A stretch of DNA of 64,000 nt from Actinocorallia populi. GTDB lineage: Bacteria; Actinomycetota; Actinomycetes; Streptosporangiales; Streptosporangiaceae. Made by a program: the position numbers and the translations under genes. Each line of letters opens with the position of its first letter. Within the stretch, counting starts at the first letter, position 1. Shown piece after piece: positions 45,993 through 55,448 of the stretch. Below the pieces are notes generated by a model. It saw only the letters and a program-made list of their open reading frames with translations. It was not told the origin of the DNA and did not search any database. The stretch lies in the NCBI RefSeq assembly GCF_002995495.1, contig NZ_PVZV01000013.1, positions 89,612-153,611 of the forward strand. The letters run 5' to 3'.

Positions 45993-46011
45993 TTAGGTTA
46001 GGCATCCCTAA
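45993..46011 (-). promoter_or_regulatory. IdeR/DtxR-type iron box ahead of bfd
   Basis: TTAGGTTAGGCATCCCTAA matches the 19-base actinobacterial iron-box consensus TTAGGTTAGSCTAACCTAA at 16 positions. It sits 24 bases upstream of the bfd start, where iron-bound IdeR/DmdR would repress. Confidence 0.75.
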
Positions 46012-46105
46012 GTTACATGAGGCTTGCCTTGCCTGACCAGACCCCTTCCGCCTCCCGCACCCGGTCTCCGGCACGGGGTGGCGGGTAAAAGCCCGTAAAA
46101 CAAGG

Positions 46106-46133
46106 CACTCCAGGGCTTTGATCTCCTGGAGTG
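46106..46133. terminator. Terminator-like hairpin after the membrane protein gene
   Basis: Nine-bp stem CACTCCAGG/CCTGGAGTG with a ten-base loop, 18 bases beyond the 46152 stop. A second small stem CGGG/CCCG lies at about 46082-46095. Confidence 0.6.
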
Positions 46134-46151
46134 ATGTAGGTCACATTTCGC

Positions 46152-46595
46152 TCATCGCTGCCTGCGCGCCCGTTCCCGCGCGGAGGAGACCGGCGCATGC
46201 GCGCTCCTGCGGCGCCCCCACAGCACCCAGCCGGCCAGCACGGTGAGGTTGGCCGAGAAGAAGAGCAGGAGGAGGTTGTGCCGGTCGAGCCAGCGCCCCT
46301 TCAGGGGCTCGTCGATGACCGGCAGCCCGAACAGCAGGGTGAGCAGCCAGGCGAGGATCGTCAGGGCGGCGTCGGCCAGGGTGTACCACCAGACGTGCTT
46401 CCCGCCCTCGACCAGGAGCCAGGCGGCGCCCGCCCAGGCGAGCAGGCAGGAAAAGATCATGAAGACGCCGACATAGCCCTCTATCTCGAAACCGCGGGGC
46501 AGTCCGAGGACCTGGGTCGAGAGGATGCCGCCGAACAACATGGCCCCCACCGCCCGCGCCACCTCGGGGTGGGGCTGCACCGGCGTCCGGGACAT
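46152..46595 (-). CDS. Four-helix membrane protein of unknown function
   Basis: A 147-residue protein with hydrophobic stretches near 12-30, 38-58 (MIFSCLLAWAGAAWLLVEG), 66-84 and 106-124. ATG at 46595 has GGAGG nine or so bases upstream. The C-terminus is Arg-rich and cytoplasmic in all likelihood. No family is recognised. It is divergent from the two-component system and could be its target. Confidence 0.7.
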   Translation of the reverse strand: MSRTPVQPHPEVARAVGAMLFGGILSTQVLGLPRGFEIEGYVGVFMIFSCLLAWAGAAWLLVEGGKHVWWYTLADAALTILAWLLTLLFGLPVIDEPLKGRWLDRHNLLLLFFSANLTVLAGWVLWGRRRSAHAPVSSARERARRQR

Positions 46596-46705
46596 AGGGG
46601 TTTTCCTCCACAACAGTGGGATGATTCGTATTTGAGTTTGTACTACGAGTGGCAAACCGCAGGTCAAGCCTGTGTGCTTGCCCAGGAAACGTTCATGAAT
46701 GGTCC

Positions 46706-46718
46706 TACGATCGGTGCA
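46706..46718 (+). promoter_or_regulatory. Probable leaderless promoter of the response regulator
   Basis: TACGAT at 46706-46711 ends seven bases before the ATG at 46718, which has no Shine-Dalgarno. An inverted repeat CAAGC-N6-GCTTG (46665-46680) lies just upstream and could bind the regulator. Confidence 0.45.
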
Positions 46719-47389
46719 TGACCTCAGTACTGCTCGCCGAGGACGACACGTCCATCTCCGAGCCTCTCGCGCGTGCGCTGCGGCGGGAGGGCTACAACGT
46801 CGAAGTGAGCCCCGATGGGCCCCAGGCCCTGGAGAGGGCCCTCGGTGGCGGCGTCGACCTCATAGTGCTGGACCTCGGGCTGCCCGAGCTCGACGGACTG
46901 GAGGTGGCGCGCCGGGTCCGCTCCGAGGGGCACGGCGTGCCCATCCTGATCCTCACCGCCCGGGCGGACGAGGTCGACACGGTGGTCGGCCTGGACGCCG
47001 GGGCCGACGACTACGTCACCAAACCCTTCCGGCTGGCCGAACTGCTGGCGCGGGTCCGGGCACTGCTGCGCAGGGGCAGCACCGAGACGCCGATCGTGCA
47101 GGGGGTCAGGATCGACGCCGAGTCGCGCCGGGCGTGGATGGGCGAGAACGAGCTGCAGCTGACCACCAAGGAGTTCGACCTCCTGCGCGTGCTGGTCCGC
47201 GACGCGGGCAAGGTGGTCACCCGCGAGCAGATCATGCGCGAGGTGTGGGACACCAACTGGTGGGGGTCGACCAAGACCCTCGACATGCACATCTCCTGGC
47301 TGCGACGCAAGCTGGGAGACGACGCCGCCAGCCCCAGGTACATCACCACCGTGCGGGGCGTCGGCTTCCGGTTCGAACGCGGAGACTGA
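46718..47389 (+). CDS. OmpR-family response regulator
   Basis: A 223-residue regulator. Receiver domain: acidic pocket E8/D9, phospho-acceptor Asp52 (VLDLGLPELDG), Thr80 and Lys102. The C-terminal winged helix (about 128-220) has LTTKEFDLLRVLVRDAG and WGSTKTLDMHISWLRRKLGD. It is followed at 38 bases by its sensor kinase. Target genes are not evident beyond possible autoregulation. Confidence 0.95.
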   Translation: MTSVLLAEDDTSISEPLARALRREGYNVEVSPDGPQALERALGGGVDLIVLDLGLPELDGLEVARRVRSEGHGVPILILTARADEVDTVVGLDAGADDYVTKPFRLAELLARVRALLRRGSTETPIVQGVRIDAESRRAWMGENELQLTTKEFDLLRVLVRDAGKVVTREQIMREVWDTNWWGSTKTLDMHISWLRRKLGDDAASPRYITTVRGVGFRFERGD

Positions 47390-47427
47390 AGACGACTCAG
47401 GCCGCCTCCGCCGGCCATGGGGGATGA

Positions 47428-48699
47428 ATGAGACGCCGACTCGTACTGTCCACCCTCGGGGTGGCGGTCACGGCGATCCTTCTGCTCGGCATCCCGCTGG
47501 CCTACGTGGTCAGCAAGCTCATCTACGACGATGCCAAGCAGGGGTTGGAGACCGCGGCCGCCAGCCTGGTCAAGGAGGTGGAGGTACCGCTGGGTCAGGG
47601 CCGCAGGCCCGACCCGGCGCAGATCTCCGGCGCCTACCCGAACCTGTACGTCGAGATCAGGCTTCCCGACAACACGACGGAGACGGCGGGCCGGCCGCTC
47701 GAGGGGCCGGTCATGTCGGCCGTCAGCAGCCGGGGCGACGTCATGGTCACCGTCCACCGGCAGTACTCCGAGGTGCGCGACGAGGTGCTCCGGCAGCTGC
47801 TGCTGATCGCCAGCCTGGTGCTGCTGGGGGTGGCGATCGCGACCGGGATGGCGATCCTGCTGGCCCGCAGGCTGACCCTGCCGCTGGTCGACCTGGCCGA
47901 CACCGCCGCCGGGCTGGGGACGGGCAACGCCAGGCCCCGGCGGCGCCGCTACGGAATCCCCGAGGTCGACACCGTGGCGGAGGTCCTGGACAACAGCGCG
48001 GTCCGGATCGCCGACCTGCTGGCGGCCAGCCGGGAGTTCGCCTCGGACGCCAGCCACCAGCTGCGCACCCCGCTCACGGCGCTGACCATGCGCCTGGAGG
48101 AGATGATCGAGGCCGCCGACTACCCCGACGTGGTGCGCGAGGAGGGGCACGCGGCGCTGGCCCAGGCCGAACGCCTGGTCGCGGTGGTGGAGCAGCTGCT
48201 GGCCAGGGCGCGGCACGACCGCACCGGCCAGGCGGTGCCGACCTCGATCGATCTGGTGATCGAGCAGCAGGTCGAGGAGTGGCGGCCGATCTTCGCCAAG
48301 GACGGCAGGCAGATCAGGATCGAGGGCGAGCCGGACCTGGTGGCGGTGGTGACGCCCAGCTGCCTGTCGCAGGTCCTGGCCACCCTGCTGGACAACTCCC
48401 TCATGCACGGGGAGGGCACGGTCACCATCCACACCCTGCTGACCCGGCAGAACGTGATCATCGAGGTGGGGGACGAGGGCCCCGGGGTCCCGCCGGAACT
48501 GGCCAGGAAGATCTTCGAACGGAACGTCAGCGGGGGCGGCGGCACCGGGCTCGGGCTCTACCTGGCCCGTTCGCTGGCGGCCGTGGACGGCGGCAGGCTG
48601 GAGCTGGTGCAGCCCAAGCCCGCGTTGTTCGCCTACCTCATGCGGCGCAAGGAGGACGCCCAGCTGGCCTCCGAACGGGTGGTCAGCGGCCCGGTCTGA
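47428..48699 (+). CDS. Sensor histidine kinase
   Basis: A 423-residue kinase. Helices lie at about 6-28 and 124-145 with a ~90-residue extracytoplasmic sensor between them, then a HAMP domain, H-box SHQLRTPL (phospho-His about 210), N-box LDNSLMHGEG, G1 box VGDEGPGVPP and G2 GGTGLGLYLA. Stimulus unknown. The G-rich site GGGGGAT precedes the ATG. Confidence 0.95.
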   Translation: MRRRLVLSTLGVAVTAILLLGIPLAYVVSKLIYDDAKQGLETAAASLVKEVEVPLGQGRRPDPAQISGAYPNLYVEIRLPDNTTETAGRPLEGPVMSAVSSRGDVMVTVHRQYSEVRDEVLRQLLLIASLVLLGVAIATGMAILLARRLTLPLVDLADTAAGLGTGNARPRRRRYGIPEVDTVAEVLDNSAVRIADLLAASREFASDASHQLRTPLTALTMRLEEMIEAADYPDVVREEGHAALAQAERLVAVVEQLLARARHDRTGQAVPTSIDLVIEQQVEEWRPIFAKDGRQIRIEGEPDLVAVVTPSCLSQVLATLLDNSLMHGEGTVTIHTLLTRQNVIIEVGDEGPGVPPELARKIFERNVSGGGGTGLGLYLARSLAAVDGGRLELVQPKPALFAYLMRRKEDAQLASERVVSGPV

Positions 48700-49267
48700 C
48701 CGGGGAGCCCGCCCGCGCGGTCCGGTGGCGTCCGGGGGCGGGCACGTCCGGGACCGCCTGCCCGGCCGGGAACGGCGGGTCCGGCGCGGGGCGCTCCGCC
48801 GGGGGCCGGCCCTCCTGGACCGTCCGGACGGCGGGCTCGGGCGCCATGAACACCCACTTGCGGTACGACCAGAAGCGGAAGACCGTGGCGGCGCCCGTGC
48901 CGACGATCAGCGCCAGGTTGGAGGCGATCGCCGTCCGCTGGTCCAGCACGTAGTAGCCGAACCCGATGAAGACCTGGGTGATGACCAGCCCGATGCCGTT
49001 GAAGGCGAAGAACAGCATGTACTCCCGGCCCAGGCCGCTGCGCTCGCGGTGGCGGAACGTCCAGTACCGGTTGGCGAAGTAGGCGAACGTGGTGGCGATC
49101 ACGGTGGCCAGGGTGGTCGAGGTCATCGGTCCCAGCCCGAGCCCGGTGTGGAACACGTTGAACGCCGCGAAGGTGATCACGAACGAGATGGCGCCGACGC
49201 TGCCGAACTTGGCCAGTTCGCGGGCCATGCGGCGCAGCCGCGTACGGAGGTTCACCAGGAGGCTCAC
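48683..49267 (-). CDS. GtrA family membrane protein
   Basis: A 194-residue protein with four helices (about 19-38, 45-64, 84-103, 112-131) of the GtrA/DPMS family, which flip or support polyprenyl-linked sugars. The signature ELAKFGSVGAISFVITFAAF and FRFWSYRKWVF are typical. GTG at 49267 is chosen because homologues have a 12-14-residue leader before ELAKFG. A Pro-rich tail follows. It overlaps the kinase gene by 17 bases, convergent. Equivalent to Rv3277 beside purK-purE. Confidence 0.88.
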   Translation of the reverse strand: MSLLVNLRTRLRRMARELAKFGSVGAISFVITFAAFNVFHTGLGLGPMTSTTLATVIATTFAYFANRYWTFRHRERSGLGREYMLFFAFNGIGLVITQVFIGFGYYVLDQRTAIASNLALIVGTGAATVFRFWSYRKWVFMAPEPAVRTVQEGRPPAERPAPDPPFPAGQAVPDVPAPGRHRTARAGSPVRPGR

Positions 49268-49301
49268 AGCAGAACGACCAGCCCTTCGGTCACGGAGTGT
49301 C

Positions 49302-49318
49302 CGCACACGCGGTGTGCG
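49302..49318. other. Small perfect palindrome between gtrA and purE
   Basis: CGCACAC-GCG-GTGTGCG, seven-base arms. It lies 70 bases past the purE stop and 35 bases ahead of the gtrA start. It may be a terminator or an operator. Confidence 0.4.
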
Positions 49319-49389
49319 ACGAGAACAGAACGTCACCCCGGTTCACGGACATTCCCGTCAGAGGGAAGCTCGGGGGGAGCGGAGGCCGC

Positions 49390-49881
49390 TCACAGACTCT
49401 CCCGCAATCTCTCCCCCTTGGCTTTCGCCTGACGGTACAAATCTTGCTGGAACTCCAGCATCTTCGTGCTGAGTTCGGGATTTTCCGCGGCCAGGATACG
49501 CACGGCCAGCAGGCCGGCGTTGCGCGCGGCCCCCACGGCGACCGTGGCCACCGGTACCCCGGCGGGCATCTGGACGATCGACAACAACGAGTCCATGCCG
49601 TCCAGGTACTTGAGCGGGACCGGGACGCCGATCACCGGCAGGGGGGTGACGCTGGCCAGCATCCCGGGCAGGTGGGCGGCGCCCCCGGCGCCCGCGATGA
49701 TCACCTTGAGCCCGCGTCCCGCCGCCGAGGAGCCGTACTCGATCATCTCGTGCGGCATGCGGTGCGCCGAGACCACGTCGGCCTCGAACTCCACGCCGAA
49801 CTCCGCCAGCGCCTCGGCGGCGTCCTTCATCACCGGCCAGTCCGAATCGCTGCCCATGACCACGCCGACCTGCGGAGCCAT
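49390..49881 (-). CDS. purE: N5-carboxyaminoimidazole ribonucleotide mutase
   Basis: A 163-residue class I PurE for de novo purine synthesis (N5-CAIR to CAIR). Signatures: [28 protein letters not shown] with the catalytic His, and [16 protein letters not shown] at 49881 shares one base with the purK stop (TGATG) and has GGAGAAG upstream. Forms an operon with purK. Confidence 0.96.
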   Translation of the reverse strand: MAPQVGVVMGSDSDWPVMKDAAEALAEFGVEFEADVVSAHRMPHEMIEYGSSAAGRGLKVIIAGAGGAAHLPGMLASVTPLPVIGVPVPLKYLDGMDSLLSIVQMPAGVPVATVAVGAARNAGLLAVRILAAENPELSTKMLEFQQDLYRQAKAKGERLRESL

Positions 49882-51041
49882 CACTTCTCCCTCTCCTCGG
49901 GGTAGACCGAGCCCGGATCGCGCAGGTAGTCGACGGCGTGCGCCGCCCGCGCCCGCATGCGCTCCAGGTCCTCTCCGGTCACGTTCACATGGCCGATCTT
50001 GCGGCCGGGCCGTACGCCCTTGCCGTAGAAGTGGATCTTCGCGCCGGGGTCGTGCGCCATCACGTGCTCGTAGCGCGGGTAGAGGTCGGGGTCCTCGCCG
50101 CCGAGCAGGTTGCCCATGACCGTCCAGGCGGCGCTGGCGGCGGTGTCGCCCAGCGGCAGGTCGAGCACGGCCCGCAGGTGCTGCTCGAACTGGGAGGTGC
50201 GGCTGCCGTCCATGGTCCAGTGGCCGGAGTTGTGCGGCCGCATGGCCAGCTCGTTGACCACCACGCCGTCGGCGGTCTGGAACAGCTCGACCGCCAGCAG
50301 CCCCACCACGCCGAGCTCCTCGGCCAGCCGCAGGGCCAGCTCCTGGGCGTGCGCGGCGGTCTCGGGGTCCAGGTCGGCGGCGGGGGCGATCACCTCGACG
50401 CAGATGCCGTCCCGCTGGACGGTCTCCACCACCGGGTAGGCGGCGCCCTGGCCGTGCGGGGAGCGGGCGACCAGCGCCGCGAGCTCCCGCCGGAAGTCCA
50501 CCCGCTCCTCGGCCATCAGCGGGGTGCCCGCCGCGAGCACCTCGGCGAGCACGGCGGCCGCCTCGTCCTCGGAGCCGACGACCCACACGCCCTTACCGTC
50601 GTAGCCGCCGCGGGTGGCCTTCAGCACGACCGGCCATCCGTGATTTCCGGCGAAGGCCGTGACATCGTCTTTGCCGTGGACCGGGGCGAACGCGGGGCAG
50701 GGAGCGCCCAGAGCGGACAACCGCTCGCGCATCACCAGCTTGTCCTGCGCGTGCAGCAGGGCGGCGGATCCGGGGTGGCAGACCACTCCGGCCTCCTCCA
50801 GCGCCCTGATGTGCTCGCCCGGCACGTGCTCGTGGTCCCAGGTGACCACGTCGCAGCCCTCGGCGAAGGCCAGCAGGTCCGCCAGGGACTCGTGCGAGCC
50901 CAGCCGCACGTCGGCGCAGACCATCGCCGCGGACTCGTCGGGGGCGCCGGCCAGCACGCGCAGCCGGACGCCCAGGGCGATCGCGGCCTGCTGGGTCATC
51001 CGGGCGAGCTGACCCCCGCCCACCATTCCGACAACAGGCAT
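49881..51041 (-). CDS. purK: N5-carboxyaminoimidazole ribonucleotide synthase
   Basis: A 386-residue ATP-grasp enzyme that makes N5-CAIR from AIR, bicarbonate and ATP. N-terminus [21 protein letters not shown]-grasp loop [15 protein letters not shown], metal and AIR residues in [28 protein letters not shown] at 51041 is chosen; GTG at 51059 would add six residues. Supplies substrate to PurE. Confidence 0.96.
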   Translation of the reverse strand: MPVVGMVGGGQLARMTQQAAIALGVRLRVLAGAPDESAAMVCADVRLGSHESLADLLAFAEGCDVVTWDHEHVPGEHIRALEEAGVVCHPGSAALLHAQDKLVMRERLSALGAPCPAFAPVHGKDDVTAFAGNHGWPVVLKATRGGYDGKGVWVVGSEDEAAAVLAEVLAAGTPLMAEERVDFRRELAALVARSPHGQGAAYPVVETVQRDGICVEVIAPAADLDPETAAHAQELALRLAEELGVVGLLAVELFQTADGVVVNELAMRPHNSGHWTMDGSRTSQFEQHLRAVLDLPLGDTAASAAWTVMGNLLGGEDPDLYPRYEHVMAHDPGAKIHFYGKGVRPGRKIGHVNVTGEDLERMRARAAHAVDYLRDPGSVYPEEREK

Positions 51042-51085
51042 CTGACCAGGACTTCTCACAACGAGCAGCTTAGTGGGGGCGCACC

Positions 51086-51793
51086 ATGATGTTTGACGGC
51101 ACACCTACGATCATCGGGCACCGCGGTTGCGGATCGGGCCCGGCGGAGAACACGCTGGAGTCCCTGCTGAGGGCGGTGGACCTGGGGCTGGGCTGGGTGG
51201 AGGTCGATGTCCAGCGGGCCGCGGACGACGGTCTCGTGGTGCGGCACGACTTCACCTCCGAGGACGGTTCCTTCCTCGTCGACGGGCCCTGCGAGGGCCT
51301 GCTGCGGATCGAGGAGGTGTTCGAGGCGCTGCCCGATCACGTCGGCGTCGACGTGGACGTCAAGACGGTGCTGGAGGACGCGCTGGACCCGCGCACCGCC
51401 CCCCTGCTGGAGCGGGTGCTGCGCAGGGAGGCGCGCCGCAGGCCGCTGGTGGTCACCTCGTTCGACCCGGCGCTGCTGCTGGCCCTGGCCGGGACGGGCG
51501 TCCCGCGCGGCCTGCTGACCTGGCTGTGGTTCCCCATCGGCCACGCCGTGGCCACCGCCGCGGGACTGGGCCTGCAGGCGGTGGCCCTGCACACCGGGTC
51601 CTGCGAGCCCAGCCCCAAGCAGCGCCCGTTCGCCGACTGCCTGGAGGTGGCGCACAAGGCGGGCCTGGAGGTCATGGTCTGGTGCCCGCAGCCCGGTGAC
51701 CTGCCGAAGTACCGGGCCGCCGACGCGGTGATCGTCGACGACGTCCCGGCCACGCTCACCGCGTGGGAGGAGATGGCGGCCGGGACGGGCTGA
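51086..51793 (+). CDS. Glycerophosphodiester phosphodiesterase family protein
   Basis: A 235-residue TIM-barrel GDPD without signal peptide. Active-site residues: His12 and Arg13 in IGHRGCG, Glu21 in PAENTLES, the paired acidic WVEVDVQ and RHD. It would hydrolyse glycerophosphodiesters to glycerol-3-phosphate, either from lipids or wall polymers. It is divergent from purK by 44 bases. Confidence 0.9.
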   Translation: MMFDGTPTIIGHRGCGSGPAENTLESLLRAVDLGLGWVEVDVQRAADDGLVVRHDFTSEDGSFLVDGPCEGLLRIEEVFEALPDHVGVDVDVKTVLEDALDPRTAPLLERVLRREARRRPLVVTSFDPALLLALAGTGVPRGLLTWLWFPIGHAVATAAGLGLQAVALHTGSCEPSPKQRPFADCLEVAHKAGLEVMVWCPQPGDLPKYRAADAVIVDDVPATLTAWEEMAAGTG

Positions 51794-51801
51794 ACCGCCG
51801 C

Positions 51802-52980
51802 CTACTTGAGGATCTGGCGGGCCATGACGACGCGCTGGATCTGGTTGGTGCCCTCGTAGATCTGGCAGATCTTGGCGTCGCGCATCATGCGCTCGACCGG
51901 GAAGTCCTGGGTGTAGCCGTAGCCGCCGAGCAGCTGGACGGCGTCGGTGGTGACGTCCATCGCCACGTCGGAGGCCAGGCACTTGCAGGCGGAGGAGACG
52001 AAGGTCAGGTCCGGGATCTCCTCGCCGTGGAAGGCGCGCTCGGACTTGATCGCCGCGTGGTAGGTCAGCTGGCGGGCGCCCTCCAGGCGCATCGCCATGT
52101 CGGCGAGCATGAACTGCACGCCCTGGAAGTCGCTGATCGGCTTGCCGAACTGCCTGCGCTCCTTGACGTAGCCGATGGCGTAGTCCAGGGCGCCCTGGGC
52201 GATGCCGAGGGCCTGGGCCGCGATGGTGATGCGGGTGTGGTCCAGGGTGGCCAGGGCGGTCTTGAAGCCGGTGCCCTCGGCGCCGATGATCCGGTCGGCC
52301 GGGATGCGCACGTCCTCCAGGATCACCTGGCGGGTGGGGGAGCCCTTGATGCCGAGCTTGCGCTCCTTGGGCCCGAAGGAGACGCCCGCGTCGGACTTCT
52401 CCACCACGAACGCCGAGATGCCGCGGGCGCCCTTGTCGGGGTCGGTCACGGCCATCACGGTGTAGTACTCCGACACGCCCGCGTTGGTGATCCACATCTT
52501 GGTGCCGTTGAGCACCCAGTGGTCGCCGTCGCGTACCGCGCGGGTCTTCATGCCCGCGGCGTCGGACCCGGCTTCGGGCTCCGAGAGCGCGTAGGAGAAC
52601 ATGGCCTCACCACGTGCCACCGGCGCCAGGTACTTCTTCTTGAGTTCCTCGCCGCCGGACAACAGAACAGGAACGGTGCCGAGCTTGTTCACCGCGGGGA
52701 TGAGCGAGGAGGACGCGCAGGCGCGCGCCACCTCCTCGATCACGATCACGGTGGCCAGCGCGTCGGCCCCGTTGCCTCCGTAGGCTTCGGGGATGTGGAC
52801 GGCGTGCAGGTCGTTCTGCACGAGCGCGTCCAGGGCCTCCTGCGGGAAACGCGCCTGGTCGTCGACCTCGGCGGCATGCGGCGCGATCTTGGTGTCGGCG
52901 AGTTCGCGGATCGTCCGCCGGAGCAGCTCGTGCTCCTGTGACGGAGCGTAGGCGGGAAAGTCAGAGCTCATGCCAGGCAT
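51802..52980 (-). CDS. fadE25: Acyl-CoA dehydrogenase (FadE25-like)
   Basis: A 392-residue FAD enzyme of short/branched-chain acyl-CoA oxidation. Signatures: FSYALSEPEAGSDAAGMKT, MWITNAGVSEYYTVMAV, CKCLASDVAMDVTTDAVQLL, and the catalytic Glu in CQIYEGTNQIQR (about E376). ATG at 52980 or 52971. The gene order FadE25-purE-purK-GtrA matches Rv3274c-Rv3277, apart from the GDPD gene. Confidence 0.93.
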   Translation of the reverse strand: MPGMSSDFPAYAPSQEHELLRRTIRELADTKIAPHAAEVDDQARFPQEALDALVQNDLHAVHIPEAYGGNGADALATVIVIEEVARACASSSLIPAVNKLGTVPVLLSGGEELKKKYLAPVARGEAMFSYALSEPEAGSDAAGMKTRAVRDGDHWVLNGTKMWITNAGVSEYYTVMAVTDPDKGARGISAFVVEKSDAGVSFGPKERKLGIKGSPTRQVILEDVRIPADRIIGAEGTGFKTALATLDHTRITIAAQALGIAQGALDYAIGYVKERRQFGKPISDFQGVQFMLADMAMRLEGARQLTYHAAIKSERAFHGEEIPDLTFVSSACKCLASDVAMDVTTDAVQLLGGYGYTQDFPVERMMRDAKICQIYEGTNQIQRVVMARQILK

Positions 52981-53012
52981 GCTACCCGCCAGTAGGAAAA
53001 GGGAGGTTTGCG

Positions 53013-54329
53013 GTGGTGAGACGGCTGACGGTCATCGGGACCGGCTACCTGGGCGCTACCCACGCGGCATGCATGGCCGAGCTCGGCTTCGAGGTCCTCG
53101 GCATCGACGTCCTGCCCGACAGGATCGAACGGCTGTCCGCCGGAGACCTCCCCTTCTACGAGCCCGGCCTGCCGGAGGTGCTGCGCCGCAACCTGGAGAA
53201 CGGCCGCCTGCGCTTCACCACCTCCTACGAGGAGATCGCCGAGTTCGGCGACGTGCACTTCGTGTGCGTGGGCACCCCGCAGAAAGCCGGCGAGTACGCC
53301 GCCGACGTCTCCCACGTCGACGCCGCGATCACCGCGCTCGCCCCGCTGCTGACCCGGGAGGCCCTGGTCGTCGGCAAGTCCACGGTCCCCGTCGGCACCG
53401 CCTCCCGGGTCGCGGACCTGCTGGCGCGGCTGGCCCCCGCACCCGGGGTGGAACTGGCCTGGAACCCCGAGTTCCTGCGCGAGGGCTACGCCGTCCAGGA
53501 CACCCTGCGCCCCGACCGGCTGGTGATCGGCGTGCGGTCCGAGCGCGCCGAGCGCGTCCTGCGCGAGGTCTACGCCCGCCAGCTCGCCGACGGCGTCCCG
53601 CTGGTGGTCACCGACTTCGCCACCTCGGAGCTGGTCAAGGTCTCGGCGAACGCCTTCCTGGCCACCAAGATCTCCTTCATCAACGCCATGGCCGAGGTCT
53701 GCGAGGCCACCGGCGCCGACGTCACCAAGCTCTCGCAGGCGCTGGCCCACGACGACCGCATCGGCGGCAGGTTCCTCGGCCCCGGCCTCGGCTTCGGCGG
53801 CGGCTGCCTGCCCAAGGACATCCGGGCGTTCATGGCCCGCGCCGGCGAGCTCGGCGTCGACCAGGCGCTGTCGTTCCTGCGCGAGGTCGACGCCATCAAC
53901 ATCCGCCGGCGGATGCGCATGATCGACCTGGCCCGCGACCTGCTCGGCGGATCGTTCCAGGGCCGCAGGGTCTGCGTGCTGGGCGCCGCGTTCAAGCCGA
54001 ACTCCGACGACGTGCGCGACTCGCCCGCCCTCGACGTCGCCGTCGGGATCCGCGACCAGGGCGGCGACGTCACCGTCTACGACCCGCAGGCCCTGGACAA
54101 CGCCCGCAAGGCCCAGCCGTCCCTCGGCTTCGGGGAGTCGGCCCTGGAGGCCGCGGCCCGGGCCGACGTCGTCCTGCTGCTCACCGAGTGGCGGGAGTTC
54201 CGCGACCTCGACCCCCGGGTGCTGGGCGCCCGGGTGCGGACGCGCAACATCGTGGACGGCAGGAACACCCTGGACCCCGAACGCTGGCGCGCCGCCGGCT
54301 GGACCTACAAGGCGCTGGGCCGCCCCTGA
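53013..54329 (+). CDS. ugd: UDP-glucose/GDP-mannose dehydrogenase family protein
   Basis: A 438-residue UDP-glucose 6-dehydrogenase-type enzyme making UDP-glucuronate. NAD loop TVIGTGYLGATHAACM, VCVGTPQKAGEYA, STVPVGTA, substrate region KVSANAFLATKISFINAMAE, catalytic Cys in GFGGGCLPKD (about C265), and the C-terminal domain LGAAFKPNSDDVRDSPALDV. GTG at 53013 has GGGAGG six bases upstream. It starts the envelope polymer region. Confidence 0.93.
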   Translation: MVRRLTVIGTGYLGATHAACMAELGFEVLGIDVLPDRIERLSAGDLPFYEPGLPEVLRRNLENGRLRFTTSYEEIAEFGDVHFVCVGTPQKAGEYAADVSHVDAAITALAPLLTREALVVGKSTVPVGTASRVADLLARLAPAPGVELAWNPEFLREGYAVQDTLRPDRLVIGVRSERAERVLREVYARQLADGVPLVVTDFATSELVKVSANAFLATKISFINAMAEVCEATGADVTKLSQALAHDDRIGGRFLGPGLGFGGGCLPKDIRAFMARAGELGVDQALSFLREVDAINIRRRMRMIDLARDLLGGSFQGRRVCVLGAAFKPNSDDVRDSPALDVAVGIRDQGGDVTVYDPQALDNARKAQPSLGFGESALEAAARADVVLLLTEWREFRDLDPRVLGARVRTRNIVDGRNTLDPERWRAAGWTYKALGRP

Positions 54330-54339
54330 CGCGGGGCGC

Positions 54340-55359
54340 TCACCGGTCCTTGGTGAGACCCAGGCCGGGCGGGCTGGTCAGGAAGCCCAGGCCCCAGGAG
54401 ATGTGCATGGTCGCGTAGACGAACGGCAGGCAGAGCCTGGCCTTCCAGGGCAGCTCCTCGCCGGTCAGCAGGGTGCCGCCCACCGGGATCGCCAGGAAGT
54501 AGCCGACCGGCAGGATCCAGCCCGGCCAGAAGCCCGCCAGCCCGGCGACGGTGCCCACCAGGATCCCGGCGACCGCCAGCGGCGGGGCCAGGTAGCGCAG
54601 GTTCAGCGTGCCCTGGTGCTCGCGGCCCACCACCCGCCGCCAGCGGCCGGTGTAGAAGAACTGCTTGGCCAGCTGCTTGAGGTCGGGCCGGGGCCGGTAG
54701 GTGACCCGCATCGCCGGGGTGAACCAGATCCGTCCGCCGGTCTGGCGGATCCGGTGGTTCATCTCCCAGTCCTGGGCCCGCACGAACGTCTCGTCGTAGC
54801 CGCCGACCCGCTCCAGCGCGCTGCGCCGGAACGTGCCCAGGTAGACCGTCTCCACCTCGCCGGCCTCGCCGCCGGTGTGGAAGCGGGCGTTGCCGACGCC
54901 GAACTTCGACGTCATCGCCCGCGCCACCGCCTTCTCGAACGGGGTGACGCCCTCGGCCGCCATCAGCCCGCCCACGTTGTCGGCGCCGTGGGCCTCCATG
55001 GTCTGCACCGCGACCCGGATGTAGTCGGCGGGCAGCAGGGAGTGCCCGTCCACCCGGACGATGATGGAGTACTGGGACGCCTTGATCGCGATGTTCAGCC
55101 CGTTGGGGGTGCGCCCCGTGGGGTTGCGCGCGAGGATGACCCGCGGATCGCGCTCGGCCAGGCGGCGGGCGATCTGCTCGGTCCGGTCCTTGGACGGGCC
55201 GAGGGCGAGCACGAGTTCGAGCTCACCCGGGTAGTCCTGCGCCATGATGCGGTTCACCGCGTCCTCGAGGTGGCGTTCCTCGTTGAGAACGGGCATGACG
55301 ACGGATACGGCCGGCCAGGTGGTGCGCGGCTCGCCGTCAGCGTGGAGAGACTGATTCAT
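54340..55359 (-). CDS. Family 2 glycosyltransferase with membrane tail
   Basis: A 339-residue GT2 enzyme. The GT-A fold holds VSVVMPVLNEERHLE, the Asp of IIVRVDGHSLLP, GGYDETFVRAQDWEMNHR and a C-terminal set of helices (LAVAGILVGTVAGLAGFW and more). This resembles ExoA-like succinoglycan transferases. ATG at 55359 is the best start. It is divergent from the LCP gene, consistent with polymer synthesis. Confidence 0.88.
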   Translation of the reverse strand: MNQSLHADGEPRTTWPAVSVVMPVLNEERHLEDAVNRIMAQDYPGELELVLALGPSKDRTEQIARRLAERDPRVILARNPTGRTPNGLNIAIKASQYSIIVRVDGHSLLPADYIRVAVQTMEAHGADNVGGLMAAEGVTPFEKAVARAMTSKFGVGNARFHTGGEAGEVETVYLGTFRRSALERVGGYDETFVRAQDWEMNHRIRQTGGRIWFTPAMRVTYRPRPDLKQLAKQFFYTGRWRRVVGREHQGTLNLRYLAPPLAVAGILVGTVAGLAGFWPGWILPVGYFLAIPVGGTLLTGEELPWKARLCLPFVYATMHISWGLGFLTSPPGLGLTKDR

Positions 55360-55448
55360 GACGGCGCCACGGTAACGTATCCAGCCAGGTCCGCAGGCCA
55401 CGATCGGAGGGATTTCCGTCCGTCGGGGTGGAGCGAAGGGGGCTGGAC

